Shown here one piece after another: positions 26,215 to 35,755 of a stretch of 64,000 nt of DNA. The position numbers were made by a program, and so were the translations under genes. The stretch's first letter is position 1, and each line of letters begins with the position of its first letter. Origin of the DNA: Sedimentibacter sp. MB35-C1 (lineage in GTDB: Bacteria > Bacillota > Clostridia > Tissierellales > Sedimentibacteraceae); assembly GCF_030913635.1 (NCBI RefSeq), contig NZ_CP133188.1, forward strand, positions 3,162,001-3,226,000. Direction: 5' to 3'. The notes beneath the pieces were generated by a model. That model had not been told where the DNA came from. It was given only the letters and a program-made list of their open reading frames with translations, and searched no databases.

Positions 26215-27411
26215 TTAGTTTATTGTTTTTATTTGAACAGCATTTTTGTCGCATACATGCTCACATATGCAACAACCGCTGCAAAAATCTTCATTATATT
26301 GCATTTTCCCATCTTGCAATTTTAAACCACCAAAATAGCATCTGCTTATACACTGTTTTTCATCACAACTATCACATACTTCTTTATTAAACAATGCCTT
26401 TCTGCTTGGTATGTCGCAAAGATGTTTATATGAAATTATCTTATCTGCAGTTTTACCTTTCAAATCTTGTATGTTCTTAACATTTCTTTTTGTTAACTGA
26501 CATTTTAAATCATCCAACAAAACATTTACATATTCAGCTCCCCGGAGCATTAAAGTTGAACCTATTTGCACTAAGCCTGCACCACACAATATAAAATCAA
26601 TAATGTCTCTTGCAGAATCAACTCCATTTCCTCCGCAAATCTCAATGCCTGTGTTTTTGTAAACTTTTGATAAATTAGCCAATGTAATAGGTTTCATCCA
26701 GGGTCCGCCTATTGCAGCCCACCCCCCTATAATAGGCTCATCCGTTTCTTCATCAATCATCAATCCTTGATATCTATGCATTATAGTAACTGCCTTAACA
26801 CCGGCATCCTTTAATTCTTTTACCAAAGATGTCATATCTGATATTTGAGGAGTTAACTTAACAATGATAGGAATTTTAACTTCTTTCATTATTTCTTTAA
26901 CTATCTCAACACATAATTCCTTTGATTGTCCTATTAAAAAACCTAATTTCCCGTCTGCAGCTTCACCATGTGGATTTCCGAAATTCAGTTCTATCATGGT
27001 AAATCCTAATTCTTCAAAAGTTTTTGCATAATTCACCCAATTTTCAACTTTACTTGCTGATATGCTTCCAATCAGTACAACATTATTTTCTTTTGCAAAT
27101 TTTAATTGTTGAATAGCTTTGGGAATATATTCTTCCATGGTAAGCATGGAACCACCCCTTGAAAAAAAGTAATAACTTTTTGGTATTTCTCCGTATATTT
27201 TATTTTGATTCATGTCGCGGATATCCATCATAGTTATCTTTGCAGTTTGTAAAGCTTTAGCATCAGTAACAGATTTTGTTATGATACCCCCTACTCCGGA
27301 TTTTGCAAACAATTTAAAGCTGTCCATTTCTCTTGATATATCTGTTGATGCAACAATGATTGGGTTCTTAAATTTAATTCCTAAGAATTTCGTTTGGAAC
27401 ATTTTGTTCAT
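26215..27411 (-). CDS. PreA-like dihydroorotate/dihydropyrimidine dehydrogenase with ferredoxin domain
   Basis: About 399 residues. An FMN-binding TIM barrel starts FLGIKFKNPIIVAST and contains IGSISASKVENWVNYAKTFE, LNFGNPHG, IIVKLTPQISDM, GAGLVQIGSTLM. The C-terminus holds two Cys clusters, CDSCDEKQCISRC and CSGCCICEHVC, for iron-sulfur clusters. This layout matches PreA, the catalytic subunit of bacterial dihydropyrimidine dehydrogenase, and related enzymes. No PreT-like partner gene is visible. The start could be ATG 27411 or ATG 27429, which overlaps the cupin gene. It probably reduces or oxidises a ring or enoate in the pathway. Confidence 0.85.
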   Translation of the reverse strand: MNKMFQTKFLGIKFKNPIIVASTDISREMDSFKLFAKSGVGGIITKSVTDAKALQTAKITMMDIRDMNQNKIYGEIPKSYYFFSRGGSMLTMEEYIPKAIQQLKFAKENNVVLIGSISASKVENWVNYAKTFEELGFTMIELNFGNPHGEAADGKLGFLIGQSKELCVEIVKEIMKEVKIPIIVKLTPQISDMTSLVKELKDAGVKAVTIMHRYQGLMIDEETDEPIIGGWAAIGGPWMKPITLANLSKVYKNTGIEICGGNGVDSARDIIDFILCGAGLVQIGSTLMLRGAEYVNVLLDDLKCQLTKRNVKNIQDLKGKTADKIISYKHLCDIPSRKALFNKEVCDSCDEKQCISRCYFGGLKLQDGKMQYNEDFCSGCCICEHVCDKNAVQIKTIN

Positions 27412-27418
27412 TTTATTC

Positions 27419-27811
27419 TCATTCCTCATTTTTATTTTTTAATTCTGCTATAAAATTACTATATGACACCGTATATTCAGGTCTAACGGGAAAGAAAATG
27501 TCCATTTGCATACATGGAACCGGACTGTCATAAACATGTATATAATGCTCAATATTTGCCGGTACACTAACCCATGAACCCGGTGTCAATCTGTATGCTT
27601 TCCCATCTACATAGTAATCACATTCGCCTTTCACAACTAATGCAATCTGTTCATTTGGATGACTATGAGGTCTAACCTCATTGCCATTATCCACTTTATT
27701 AATTGTACAACTAATATTATCCACTCCTGTACCAAATACAACTCTTGAAATTCCTTCTCTTACTTCTTGCCAAGGAAGTTTATTCCAATTTCCTGATTCG
27801 ATTCTTGCCAT
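27419..27811 (-). CDS. Cupin domain protein
   Basis: 130 residues, a single small cupin barrel. Motif 1 is RPHSHPNEQIALVVKGECDY, with metal-ligand histidines and a glutamate or glutamine, and motif 2 is PGSWVSVPANIEHYIH, with the third histidine. Such proteins act as small isomerases, dioxygenases or lyases. AGGAGG lies six bases before ATG. It is the second gene of the operon, between the amidohydrolase and the PreA-like enzyme; its reaction cannot be assigned. Confidence 0.88.
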   Translation of the reverse strand: MARIESGNWNKLPWQEVREGISRVVFGTGVDNISCTINKVDNGNEVRPHSHPNEQIALVVKGECDYYVDGKAYRLTPGSWVSVPANIEHYIHVYDSPVPCMQMDIFFPVRPEYTVSYSNFIAELKNKNEE

Positions 27812-27864
27812 TATATGCCTCCTAATAATGTAATATCATTTAATATATAAAATCTAATTATAAT

Positions 27865-28740
27865 TTATAAATTTAACAAAATAGCAGGATTGTGTTTTGT
27901 CATAAGATTGATTTGTTCTTCAGTTACTCCATACTTGTCCATTAACAAATTAATAAAGTTATACATTCCTTCCACCGGCATAGTGTTTCCATACTGTCCT
28001 AAATCCGAATCTAAAATTATATGTTCGGCACCGCAAATATCAATCATTTTTTTTGCTACTATGTCTTCTACGTTTCCAATTTTTGAGCCACTTTCAAACA
28101 CACATACATTCAGCTCAATAAAAGCGCCTAAATTCACCCATCTTAGCATATCTTCATATGAAGCTCCTACGTTATAATGAGGATGATTTACAAGTATCCT
28201 TTTTACTCCTAATTCAACCGCCTTATGAACTAAATGATCTACTTCCCACAAAGTACCATGTCCTGTTCCCAGCACCATATCATTTTCAGCTATGTATTTT
28301 AAACACTCAACAGCAAATTCATCCATTTTACCATTTTCATCTACATAAACAACAGGTTTTTCATCAACTTTTGATTTTCCTGCTCCCACAAAAGCTGCTT
28401 TACTATGATCATCTATATGTTTTTTTGTTGATACAGTCGGAAAATATATAATTTTCGCATCCATTTGCTTTGCAGTATCCAATGCCTTTAGATTGAAAAG
28501 ACCTATTGAATTGTTTAAAGCTATAGAACCATATACTTTACAACTTCCTTTACCTAAGTGTTTTTCAATCATCTTAGTACCAAGCATACTTGGAAAATAA
28601 TGATCTTTAACCAAAAATCCGGCATATCCTGCTTCCTCAGCTTGCTTAAGCATCTCTGCAGCATCGACAGACCGACTGGCTACTGAGGGTCCTGCATGGA
28701 CATGTATGTCTATAATGCCTTTAAGTATATCTCTTTTCAT
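27865..28740 (-). CDS. DUF6282-type metal-dependent hydrolase (amidohydrolase fold)
   Basis: 291 residues from ATG 28740 (GGAG about seven bases upstream; an ATG four codons earlier overlaps that site). The N-terminal metal motif is IDIHVHAGPS, followed by EAGYAGFLVKDHYFPS, TGHGTLWEVDHLVHK, ILVNHPHYN and the final HIILDSDLGQYGN aspartate: all ligands of an amidohydrolase-type binuclear site. It is the first gene of the operon, 44 bp downstream of a sigma-54 promoter. It likely opens a ring or cleaves an amide or lactone. Confidence 0.85.
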   Translation of the reverse strand: MKRDILKGIIDIHVHAGPSVASRSVDAAEMLKQAEEAGYAGFLVKDHYFPSMLGTKMIEKHLGKGSCKVYGSIALNNSIGLFNLKALDTAKQMDAKIIYFPTVSTKKHIDDHSKAAFVGAGKSKVDEKPVVYVDENGKMDEFAVECLKYIAENDMVLGTGHGTLWEVDHLVHKAVELGVKRILVNHPHYNVGASYEDMLRWVNLGAFIELNVCVFESGSKIGNVEDIVAKKMIDICGAEHIILDSDLGQYGNTMPVEGMYNFINLLMDKYGVTEEQINLMTKHNPAILLNL

Positions 28741-28783
28741 ACTTTTCTCCATTCATTTAAAAATGTTTTACAATATTATATAT

Positions 28784-28800
28784 AGCAATCGGTGTGCCAA
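28784..28800 (-). promoter_or_regulatory. Sigma-54 (-24/-12) promoter of the catabolic operon
   Basis: On the minus strand TTGGCAC (28794-28800), five bases, then TTGC (28785-28788 with the preceding T): a perfect fit to TGGCAC-N5-TTGC. The divergent neighbour is a sigma-54 activator, which supports it. Confidence 0.88.
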
Positions 28801-28848
28801 TTTTATAATTTAAAGTATAATTATGTTATTTAAAACAAAAAGCACTGT

Positions 28849-28882
28849 ATGTTGTGTTTTTCGGAAGAAATGAACACAATAT
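28849..28882. promoter_or_regulatory. Candidate upstream activator site
   Basis: A dyad, TTGTGTT (28852-28858) and AACACAA (28873-28879), extendable to 10-bp arms with one mismatch. Its centre is about 70 bp upstream of the sigma-54 promoter, a normal distance for an enhancer-binding protein. Binding by the protein encoded at 29016 is inferred. Confidence 0.5.
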
Positions 28883-29015
28883 ATAGATTAGTTAAAACTA
28901 AAAGCAATCTGACAATTTATTTTAATAATTCAGTTGATTCATTTTTGTATTATTGATATAATATTGTATTGTTATTTTTAATAAATAACTTATAATAACT
29001 TAGGAGGTTGGTATT

Positions 29016-30512
29016 TTGATATATAATTATAGTTTTCCTGAAAGTTATAAATACTTAAATGCTTTTTTGGTTTCTGATTTAGTTGATCATCCTATACATA
29101 TAATAAATAATAAAGGCCAAATAATATTTGTTAATAAAGCTTGGTGTAAAACTTATAATATGAAAAAGGAAGAAGCCTTCGGAAAACATATTCAGGATAT
29201 AATGAGTCTTCAATTAAAATATTTTCTTTCTATTAATGAAAAAAATCATATGAATGATGATTTTTTTGTAGATTATCACTTGTTTGATGAAACTTCTTCT
29301 CAATCAACTGCTATATTGGCATTAAAAGACCGAAAAAAAGTGTCAATGGTAACAAATTCGTCTGACGACAGAAAACTAATGGTTACCAGTACACCTATAT
29401 TTAATGGATTAAATGAAATAGAATATGTATTTACATTAGTGCAAGACCTAACTAAAATTTCAGATTGGAAGGAGAGGTTAGATTCTGAAATAGAAAAAAA
29501 TAAAATCCTAAATGAAAAAATTAAATTTCTTAAGGAAAGCAAAGATAACTCCAAAATAATTGGCACCTCTAAAAAAATCAAAGAGCTTAAATCATTAATT
29601 CCGTCTATTGCAAAAACAGATGCATCTGTTTTAATATTAGGCGAAAGCGGTGTAGGTAAAGAGGTGTTGTCAAAAGAAATTTATACAAATAGCTCAAGAA
29701 ATACCAAACCTTTTATTACAGTTAATTGTGCGGCTATTCCAGAAAATCTCCTTGAATCTGAAATGTTTGGATATGAAAAAGGTGCATTCACAGGTGCAGT
29801 TACATCAAAAGAAGGATTGTTCGAACTTGCCAATGGTGGTACTATTTTGCTTGATGAAATCGGCTCAATGCCACTCAGCTTGCAGCCTAAATTGTTGAGA
29901 GTGTTACAAGAAAATGAATTCATGAGAGTAGGAGGAACAAAAAAAATAAAATTAGATGTAAGAGTAATATCTGCAACAAATGAAAATTTATTTAATTCTA
30001 TTAAATCGGGAGCTTTTCGTCAAGACTTATATTATAGATTAAATGTATTACCATTAAAAATACCACCATTAAGAGAAAGAAAAGAAGATATAAAACTATT
30101 TTGTTTAAAGTTTTTAGAGGAATTCAACATAAAATATGATAAAAATAATTTTTTTAATGATAAAGCGTTGTTTTATTTAGAACAATATGACTGGCCAGGT
30201 AACATAAGAGAGTTGAAAAATGCTATCGAAAGATTAGTTATAGTTGGAGAAAAAGACGTAATAAATGCAAATCAAGTTCTTGCTATCACAAATCCCAACG
30301 AAGTAATTAAATTAGAATTTGAAGATAGCTTTCAAGAGGAAGAAGGCATTTCACTTAAAGCAGCAGTGCAGTCATTAGAACGAAAATTAATAAAAAATGC
30401 CCTTAAAAAATATAAAACCACTTATAAAGCAGCTATAGCATTAAAAACCACACAACCAACTATAGTAAGAAAAGCAAAACAGCTTGGTATTGAAAAAACT
30501 TGGGAGCAATAA
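29016..30512 (+). CDS. Sigma-54-dependent transcriptional activator (PAS, AAA+, TyrR-type HTH)
   Basis: 498 residues from TTG 29016 (GGAGG eight bases upstream). The N-terminal PAS domain (about 12-150, IINNKGQIIFVNKAWCKTYN) senses a ligand. The AAA+ domain has Walker A GESGVGKE (209-216), the sigma-54 contact loop G256-AFTGA261, Walker B GGTILLDEIG, and the arginine-finger region FRQDLYYRLNVLPL. The C-terminal helix-turn-helix is TYKAAIALKTTQPTIVRKAK, as in the TyrR/PrdR/RocR-like group. It is divergent from the catabolic operon and should activate its -24/-12 promoter when the substrate is present. Confidence 0.96.
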   Translation: MIYNYSFPESYKYLNAFLVSDLVDHPIHIINNKGQIIFVNKAWCKTYNMKKEEAFGKHIQDIMSLQLKYFLSINEKNHMNDDFFVDYHLFDETSSQSTAILALKDRKKVSMVTNSSDDRKLMVTSTPIFNGLNEIEYVFTLVQDLTKISDWKERLDSEIEKNKILNEKIKFLKESKDNSKIIGTSKKIKELKSLIPSIAKTDASVLILGESGVGKEVLSKEIYTNSSRNTKPFITVNCAAIPENLLESEMFGYEKGAFTGAVTSKEGLFELANGGTILLDEIGSMPLSLQPKLLRVLQENEFMRVGGTKKIKLDVRVISATNENLFNSIKSGAFRQDLYYRLNVLPLKIPPLRERKEDIKLFCLKFLEEFNIKYDKNNFFNDKALFYLEQYDWPGNIRELKNAIERLVIVGEKDVINANQVLAITNPNEVIKLEFEDSFQEEEGISLKAAVQSLERKLIKNALKKYKTTYKAAIALKTTQPTIVRKAKQLGIEKTWEQ

Positions 30513-30615
30513 AGAAATTACAATAATTAATCATTATGCATTATGTTGCTTAAATTTACGTCATGACACCTTAGAACTAAGTGACATAACCACAAGGAAG
30601 GAATCCTCTATGCCT

Positions 30616-31352
30616 TTATTGGTGATCTTGGTCAATAAGTTGGATTGACAATTTGCGGGACGGTTCTTTTTGATTGATGTAAAATATAAACTGACAATAA
30701 AAAAGCACGGTACATTTAATAAAACCATTTGCATCTAGTTCTTTTTGTAATTTACATAAATTTCCAAAACAAGCATCGACTGAAAATCCAGGAAATTCCC
30801 ATTCAATTATTTTTGCGAAATATACCAATGCACCTACATCATAAAAATACATTGGAGTAAATACTTCTCCAGATTTCAGTATTGTAAAACCATTGTTTTC
30901 CAGTTATCTAACATTGTTATCCAATGTATGATTTGGAAAAAAGCAATCTTTTTTTAATAAGTGACTTACTTCATAAGCATCAAACGATTCATAACGGTTG
31001 ATTATTATGTCAAAGGAATTATTCTCATAGGGCAATTTATCATCTTCATATACTTGTCTGACAGTAATTCCAAGTGGCTCAATGTTTTCTATGCATATTT
31101 TTACATTTGGTGGATATGCCTCAGTAACGTAAGTCAAGGCATATGGATGTTCAAGTGTTAGCACAAATTCTCCACCTCCAGTTCCCACATCCAAAATCTT
31201 ATCAGTATCTTTAAGAAACGATAAAACAATTGAATGATAATCCCAATGTAAATCCTCACTATCCCATCTATCATAATATATGAAAAATCCCATCCCTTGA
31301 ACGCATGTGCTTCTTCAGATTTCCACTTACTTCTTAACTCTTTTAAATTCAT
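30616..31352 (-). pseudogene. Class I SAM-dependent methyltransferase, broken
   Basis: Three pieces in order on the minus strand. The N-terminus MNLKELRSKWKSEEAHAFKG then WDFSY is in one frame (from 31352). A shift near 31280 leads to RWDSEDLHWDYHSIV, then ILDVGTGGGEFVL (SAM-binding motif I) and FDIIINRYESFD. A stop at 30904 follows, after which LENNGFTILKSGEVFTPMYF and GALVYFAKIIEWEFPGF continue in the same frame. So there is one frameshift, one stop and a probable internal deletion. It resembles methyltransferase_11/25 enzymes. Between 30513 and 30615 only an imperfect dyad and a GGGACGGTTC-type repeat are seen. Confidence 0.75.
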
Positions 31353-31620
31353 TATAACTACTCCTTTTATTTAGTATAAGCCGATAAACGGTGCAGTTAA
31401 CTGATAACAAATTTATTTATCCTCTGTGCAATCTGCTATAAGATTATACTAACTGCCCCGAGCAATTAATTAGCTGTATTCTAAAGACGAGTTCGCTCCT
31501 TTCAAAGATTATATTAATTTTCCCCAAATCAGAAAAATATTTTATATCTTATTCAACCTTCATTTACCCATTTTAACCTTGTCATCACTCAATTTAGCCT
31601 ATGTCATCTATAAATCACGC

Positions 31621-31665
31621 CAAAAATAGGGGTCAAAAAACGGTGTTTTTTGACCCCTATTTTTG
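31621..31665. terminator. Strong bidirectional terminator
   Basis: Perfect 21-bp arms, beginning CAAAAATAGGGGTC, with a 3-bp loop. It carries A and T runs within the stem, so it can terminate in both directions. It separates the broken methyltransferase from the defence island. The remainder of 31353-31620 shows no gene. Confidence 0.85.
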
Positions 31666-31707
31666 CTCCAAAATCATCCTCAAACCACTATATGTTTGAG
31701 CCAACTT

Positions 31708-31811
31708 CTACTTTTTGTCCTCTGAGCCACAATACGTCATCAGAATTATACTCTCAACGTGCCTTGAGTGTGTAAAAAAGATGTCGCATCCCTCTGGTAT
31801 ACCCTTGGCGG
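31708..31811 (-). repeat. RlmD-tail-like scar, copy 2 (right end of defence element)
   Basis: CTCAACGTG (31753-31761) and CCTTGGC (31803-31809), 41 bp apart. On the minus strand: AKGIPEGCDIFFTHSRHVES then IILMTYCGSEDKK and stop, like the C-terminus of RlmD/TrmA-family enzymes. Confidence 0.6.
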
Positions 31812-31864
31812 AAAGGTTGCAAGCAAACCGCAGGACGATAGTTCTCCCTTGTCCTCTTACTATG

Positions 31865-33670
31865 TTAATCTTGGTGTACTAAGCTTTCAGGCAACCATCT
31901 ATCTAGCCGATATTTAACATAGAATGCCATATTTTTTCGTTGGTTGTTATCTAAATATATAGACTTAATAAGGTTATGATAGATATTTTCTACTTTAGCT
32001 ATTACTTCTTGCGTGGATTGGGTTATTAAAGGTTGTACTTCTAAAATTACATCCGTAATATCTTCATATGGATCATAATACAGATTAAAGTGTTTGCATA
32101 TCTCTTTTAGATTTTGCTCAGCTACCTTAAAGCCTTCATCATATTCAACTATATTAGTAGGCTCGATATATGTAATAAATCGAATAAGTCTTTCGTTATG
32201 ACACAGTGCTTCTGAATGCAATGCTTGAGAATAGCGCAATAAGCATAGATCAGAAATTCGTTCGTTATGCTGAAAATACTTGTTAAAGATTCTTTGCTTT
32301 TCTATTATGTCTACTGGATTGCCATGTGGTAACTTATTAAAAAATTCTTCAGAATCAAAATTAAGCGCGTCCCATTCCTTCCATGTTGAGGTTCCTGGCA
32401 ACAATGTTCCGAAACTACCTGGTTCAAAAAACATATGAGAAATTACAATTCTATCTTTATCATCAGCAAGTTCTATAAAACGATAATTGCTTTCATTACA
32501 CCAACCTGCAATAGCACCAACTTCTACTGGACTATATTTAGAAATATCTAATATGCAAAAAGATTTGCTGTGTAAAGTATCCATCAGTTGAAAATCTGCT
32601 TTCCGGGTAAAAAATGAAAATCCAGTTGAAAAAACCTCTACCGCAAAATCGCCGCTGCTATGTACAAAAAATTCTTGATCATCTGATGTCGCTCGTACCT
32701 TCTCGCTATAAATATAGTTGGGGCTTAAATTATAAGTATAATCAAAATCTGAAACAATATTATTTCCAACTACAGAAAAACACGACCAATCCGTGATATT
32801 AGAAATTTTTCTATTATCTATTTCTGAAATTAATTCTACAGGGCTGATGATATATGATATCCATTCATTACCAGGTAAAGTCAATTTACTTCCAGCTATA
32901 AAGTCATTAACTTCTGTCCAAAACTGCTCAAGAGATTGAGCTTTGTTAGAGTATTCAATACCAGCATGAAAACTTCCAAGATTACAATTATGATATGAAG
33001 ATAAAAATGCTGGAAGCATATCAGCCATATGATATACAGCTTTTGCTTTAGTATTATTGTCTGAAACAATCTTATAAGTTTCCATTGAAGTGAAAAGTCT
33101 ATATCCAGGCATCCAAACAGGATAAATATTACATTGATATTTAGCTTTATCAATTTTATACATATTGTTATAATATAATTCTACTTGTTCCCTAATCCTT
33201 TGTACGCCACTGTTGTTAAAGGCATTGTTTAATTCTACTGAAATGCTTAAAGTTTCATTTTCTAAACCAGAGGTTTCAATTTGCTCTGTTGGAAAGCACC
33301 AGAATCCAGTGTCGCTTGAACTTTCCCACATAACTAAAACTACAGGATAATAGCTTTGCTCCCATATTTTTAAGAGACCCGTCGGCAAAGATATTGAAAG
33401 TCCTTTGGCTATTCTACGAATATATCCCTCTTTTTTTATATCTTCAGTTGTTTTTACTTGTGTTCTGAAAGAAAATTGTGTTCGTATACTTACTTTATTA
33501 TCCTTAGATAGAGAAAAAATATCACATAGTAAATCCTCGCCAAAATCAGAAGTTCCTAAAGGAGTGCAAACAATATTATTCTTTTGGTATATCAAATTTA
33601 CAGACAATTCGCCAATATTACCTGTAAAATAACTATTTAATGCTTTAACATCTTTACTCAACTTACTCAC
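31865..33670 (-). CDS. DUF4365-type nuclease-like protein in the defence island
   Basis: 601 residues. The first 130 resemble DUF4365, a PD-(D/E)XK-like domain: FTGNIGELSVNLIYQK (E21), SDFGEDLLCDIF (D46) and FRTQVKTTED (Q71-x-K73), a plausible active site. The remaining 470 residues match nothing I recognise; they are mixed alpha/beta without membrane segments. The start is GTG 33670 or TTG 33661. It lies downstream of the Kiwa pair and may be an independent effector. A nuclease role is inferred from the N-terminal motif only. Confidence 0.65.
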   Translation of the reverse strand: MSKLSKDVKALNSYFTGNIGELSVNLIYQKNNIVCTPLGTSDFGEDLLCDIFSLSKDNKVSIRTQFSFRTQVKTTEDIKKEGYIRRIAKGLSISLPTGLLKIWEQSYYPVVLVMWESSSDTGFWCFPTEQIETSGLENETLSISVELNNAFNNSGVQRIREQVELYYNNMYKIDKAKYQCNIYPVWMPGYRLFTSMETYKIVSDNNTKAKAVYHMADMLPAFLSSYHNCNLGSFHAGIEYSNKAQSLEQFWTEVNDFIAGSKLTLPGNEWISYIISPVELISEIDNRKISNITDWSCFSVVGNNIVSDFDYTYNLSPNYIYSEKVRATSDDQEFFVHSSGDFAVEVFSTGFSFFTRKADFQLMDTLHSKSFCILDISKYSPVEVGAIAGWCNESNYRFIELADDKDRIVISHMFFEPGSFGTLLPGTSTWKEWDALNFDSEEFFNKLPHGNPVDIIEKQRIFNKYFQHNERISDLCLLRYSQALHSEALCHNERLIRFITYIEPTNIVEYDEGFKVAEQNLKEICKHFNLYYDPYEDITDVILEVQPLITQSTQEVIAKVENIYHNLIKSIYLDNNQRKNMAFYVKYRLDRWLPESLVHQD

Positions 33671-33759
33671 CCGCCTTTTATTATTTTGTATCTAAGATAT
33701 TTTTGATATTTCATAAACACCAAATAGGTAAAGCCTTAACTATTGATGAAACCTAATAT

Positions 33760-33985
33760 TTATTCTACTGGTTTATAGTCCAATTTTACAATATAATTAG
33801 ACAATACATTCTGTATACCTTGAGGAGACAAAATGATGCCATAGGGAGTTGGTAGCCTCCTTGCAGTGTAATATCTTTTATGAATAATTGACTCTGAAAT
33901 CTTTTTTTCAAAGATTTTGCTTCACCAATAAAAAGCAATATCACCAATATTCTGCTCCACTTTCCTTGCTGCTTTTATTTTCACT
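33760..33985 (-). pseudogene. Gene fragment between kwaB and the DUF4365 gene
   Basis: On the minus strand a frame ends ESIIHKRYYTARRLPTPYGI then ILSPQGIQNVLSNYIVKLDY and stop at 33760. Upstream the sense seems to continue in another frame (KWSRILVILLFIGEAKSLKK). This looks like the C-terminus of a frameshifted gene of unknown family, filling most of the 397-bp gap. Confidence 0.35.
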
Positions 33986-34067
33986 TAGTTTCTAATTGCA
34001 CGCAATAAAACTTTCAAATATAGTGCCTTTTAAAAACTTTATAAGGCACTATATATATAATTATTTT

Positions 34068-35057
34068 TTAGATTTTATTTATGTCATCTTTTGATCCTGA
34101 AAGATATTTACTTGATGTTAGTTGAGAATATAAGAACGAATCATCCAACAGTTGCAAAAAGACTGTTCTTGACACTTTAGTATCAAGCTTAATATATTGT
34201 CCTGATTCATCGAATTTAAATTTTTTCTTTAATGTTTCATCATAGGTATCGATAAAATTAATTATATCTTTTTTATCACATTTTCTTAATACCACAGATC
34301 TTGAAGCTACTTTCACCACTTTTCTCGCAAAACTCACATCGTTTATTCCTTGTTCTAGCTTAGTAATATCTTGCACCAAATCAAGCACACCAATTTCGTG
34401 AATACTCTCGATTGCTTTCTTTTTGACAACTTCGACAAAACCGAATTTTGATTCTAACTTTTTCAAGTCCTTCACAAATAACTCTCCCTCAACCACCATA
34501 AAGTCAAAGTCATAGTTTAGTCTAAAAATTGAATCATCAAATTCCTTTAACTGATTAGAACCTGTAAGCAATATATTGATTTTCTCTGAAGGCTTTTCAC
34601 CTGTATTCTTTTTTACCATCATAACTTCATAATTTTCTTTGTATAAAGTAACTCGAATATTTTTATGTACATATGCAAATATAAAACCTTTAATTTCAGA
34701 TAGCTTGTCCTTCTTTATATCATACTCTTGTACTGAAGTTTCAGTTTGAACAGAATTGATTAGTTCAAACTCTTGAATAGGTTGCTCATAATCGTACTTG
34801 TACAGAACATCTTTTCTATCATCAGCCTCTGTGAGTCCCATTATCTTTAGCTCATCATTTAATAAATAATTAACAGTATGTCTGTAAAAATTTTCTGTTA
34901 ATTTTACTTGTGTCCCTGCATCCAAATCTCCTTTTCTTATCTCTAAACGATCATCTTTTTTTAACAAGAAAAAGAGTTCTCCATTTACCTTGTTAACTTC
35001 AATCTTCTGTATTAAATTTAATAATTTTGTACGACTATTAGTGCTGTTTTCACTCAT
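34068..35057 (-). CDS. kwaB: Kiwa anti-phage system protein KwaB (DUF4868)
   Basis: 329 residues, the length typical of KwaB. The DUF4868 core is visible in the region FRLNYDFDFMVVEGELFVKD followed by LKKLESKFGFVEVVKKKA, and in VSFARKVVKVASRSVVLRKC. In Kiwa, KwaB is the cytosolic DNA-binding effector that works with the membrane protein KwaA against phage. The start overlaps the kwaA end by 8 bp (AAGGAGAAGG upstream), showing a two-gene operon. The pair was recognised from domain family plus arrangement. Confidence 0.88.
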   Translation of the reverse strand: MSENSTNSRTKLLNLIQKIEVNKVNGELFFLLKKDDRLEIRKGDLDAGTQVKLTENFYRHTVNYLLNDELKIMGLTEADDRKDVLYKYDYEQPIQEFELINSVQTETSVQEYDIKKDKLSEIKGFIFAYVHKNIRVTLYKENYEVMMVKKNTGEKPSEKINILLTGSNQLKEFDDSIFRLNYDFDFMVVEGELFVKDLKKLESKFGFVEVVKKKAIESIHEIGVLDLVQDITKLEQGINDVSFARKVVKVASRSVVLRKCDKKDIINFIDTYDETLKKKFKFDESGQYIKLDTKVSRTVFLQLLDDSFLYSQLTSSKYLSGSKDDINKI

Positions 35058-35643
35058 GTACCTTCTCCTTCACAAAAAATATTTCATCATCTATTTGCAA
35101 ATATTCCAATTTACTATTCTGTTTAATTTTATCTCGTGTAATTAAAATGCAACTTTCATGTACTTTTTCGTCTCTAAGTTCTACATCTGCTTCATAAAGA
35201 TGATATCCCAAGATTGCTAATGTTGGATTCGTGTAGTATATGTCAGTCTTTACATAAATAATTGCAATGACGATAAGAAGCAATAAGAGTACCAGCGTAT
35301 AGCGAAATTTGGATAAATCAAAACATATTAAGGGGATGATATATGTAGTTAAGAAAGTTAAATGTTCATAAGTCTTATTTTTTATCTTCTTTATCTCAAA
35401 ATACTCCTGTGTACCAGAAGATATCTTATGGTTAAAAGTTTTTATAAATGTTGTACTTATTCCTAACATTATAATACTTATACAAGGAATAATATTTCTT
35501 TTTAAAAGTGGGACTAATCCTATAAAACTAGCTTCTTTGCTAAAGTCAATCGGAATATCGACATTGACTACAATTAGCATTAAAAAAAGAAGCCATAATG
35601 ATGATAAATACATTTGAAATTTCATCCAAGTATTCTTATACAC
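35050..35643 (-). CDS. kwaA: Kiwa anti-phage system membrane protein KwaA
   Basis: 197 residues with four hydrophobic segments (about 12-28, 43-64, 95-108 and 113-131), then a soluble C-terminal domain of 60 residues, the KwaA layout. The start is GTG 35643, with GGAGG six bases upstream. KwaA senses phage at the envelope and signals to KwaB, its 8-bp-overlapping neighbour. Sequence identity to characterised KwaA proteins is likely low; the call rests on the partner, size and topology. Confidence 0.82.
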   Translation of the reverse strand: MYKNTWMKFQMYLSSLWLLFLMLIVVNVDIPIDFSKEASFIGLVPLLKRNIIPCISIIMLGISTTFIKTFNHKISSGTQEYFEIKKIKNKTYEHLTFLTTYIIPLICFDLSKFRYTLVLLLLLIVIAIIYVKTDIYYTNPTLAILGYHLYEADVELRDEKVHESCILITRDKIKQNSKLEYLQIDDEIFFVKEKVHE

Positions 35644-35755
35644 TTACGTCCTCCTTTAATATATTCTATAAATTTGATAGCAAGTTTTATCCTCTTGGAC
35701 TTATGTTTACTCCATCTACAGAAATTCAATATCTTTATGAGATTGCATGTTAAGC

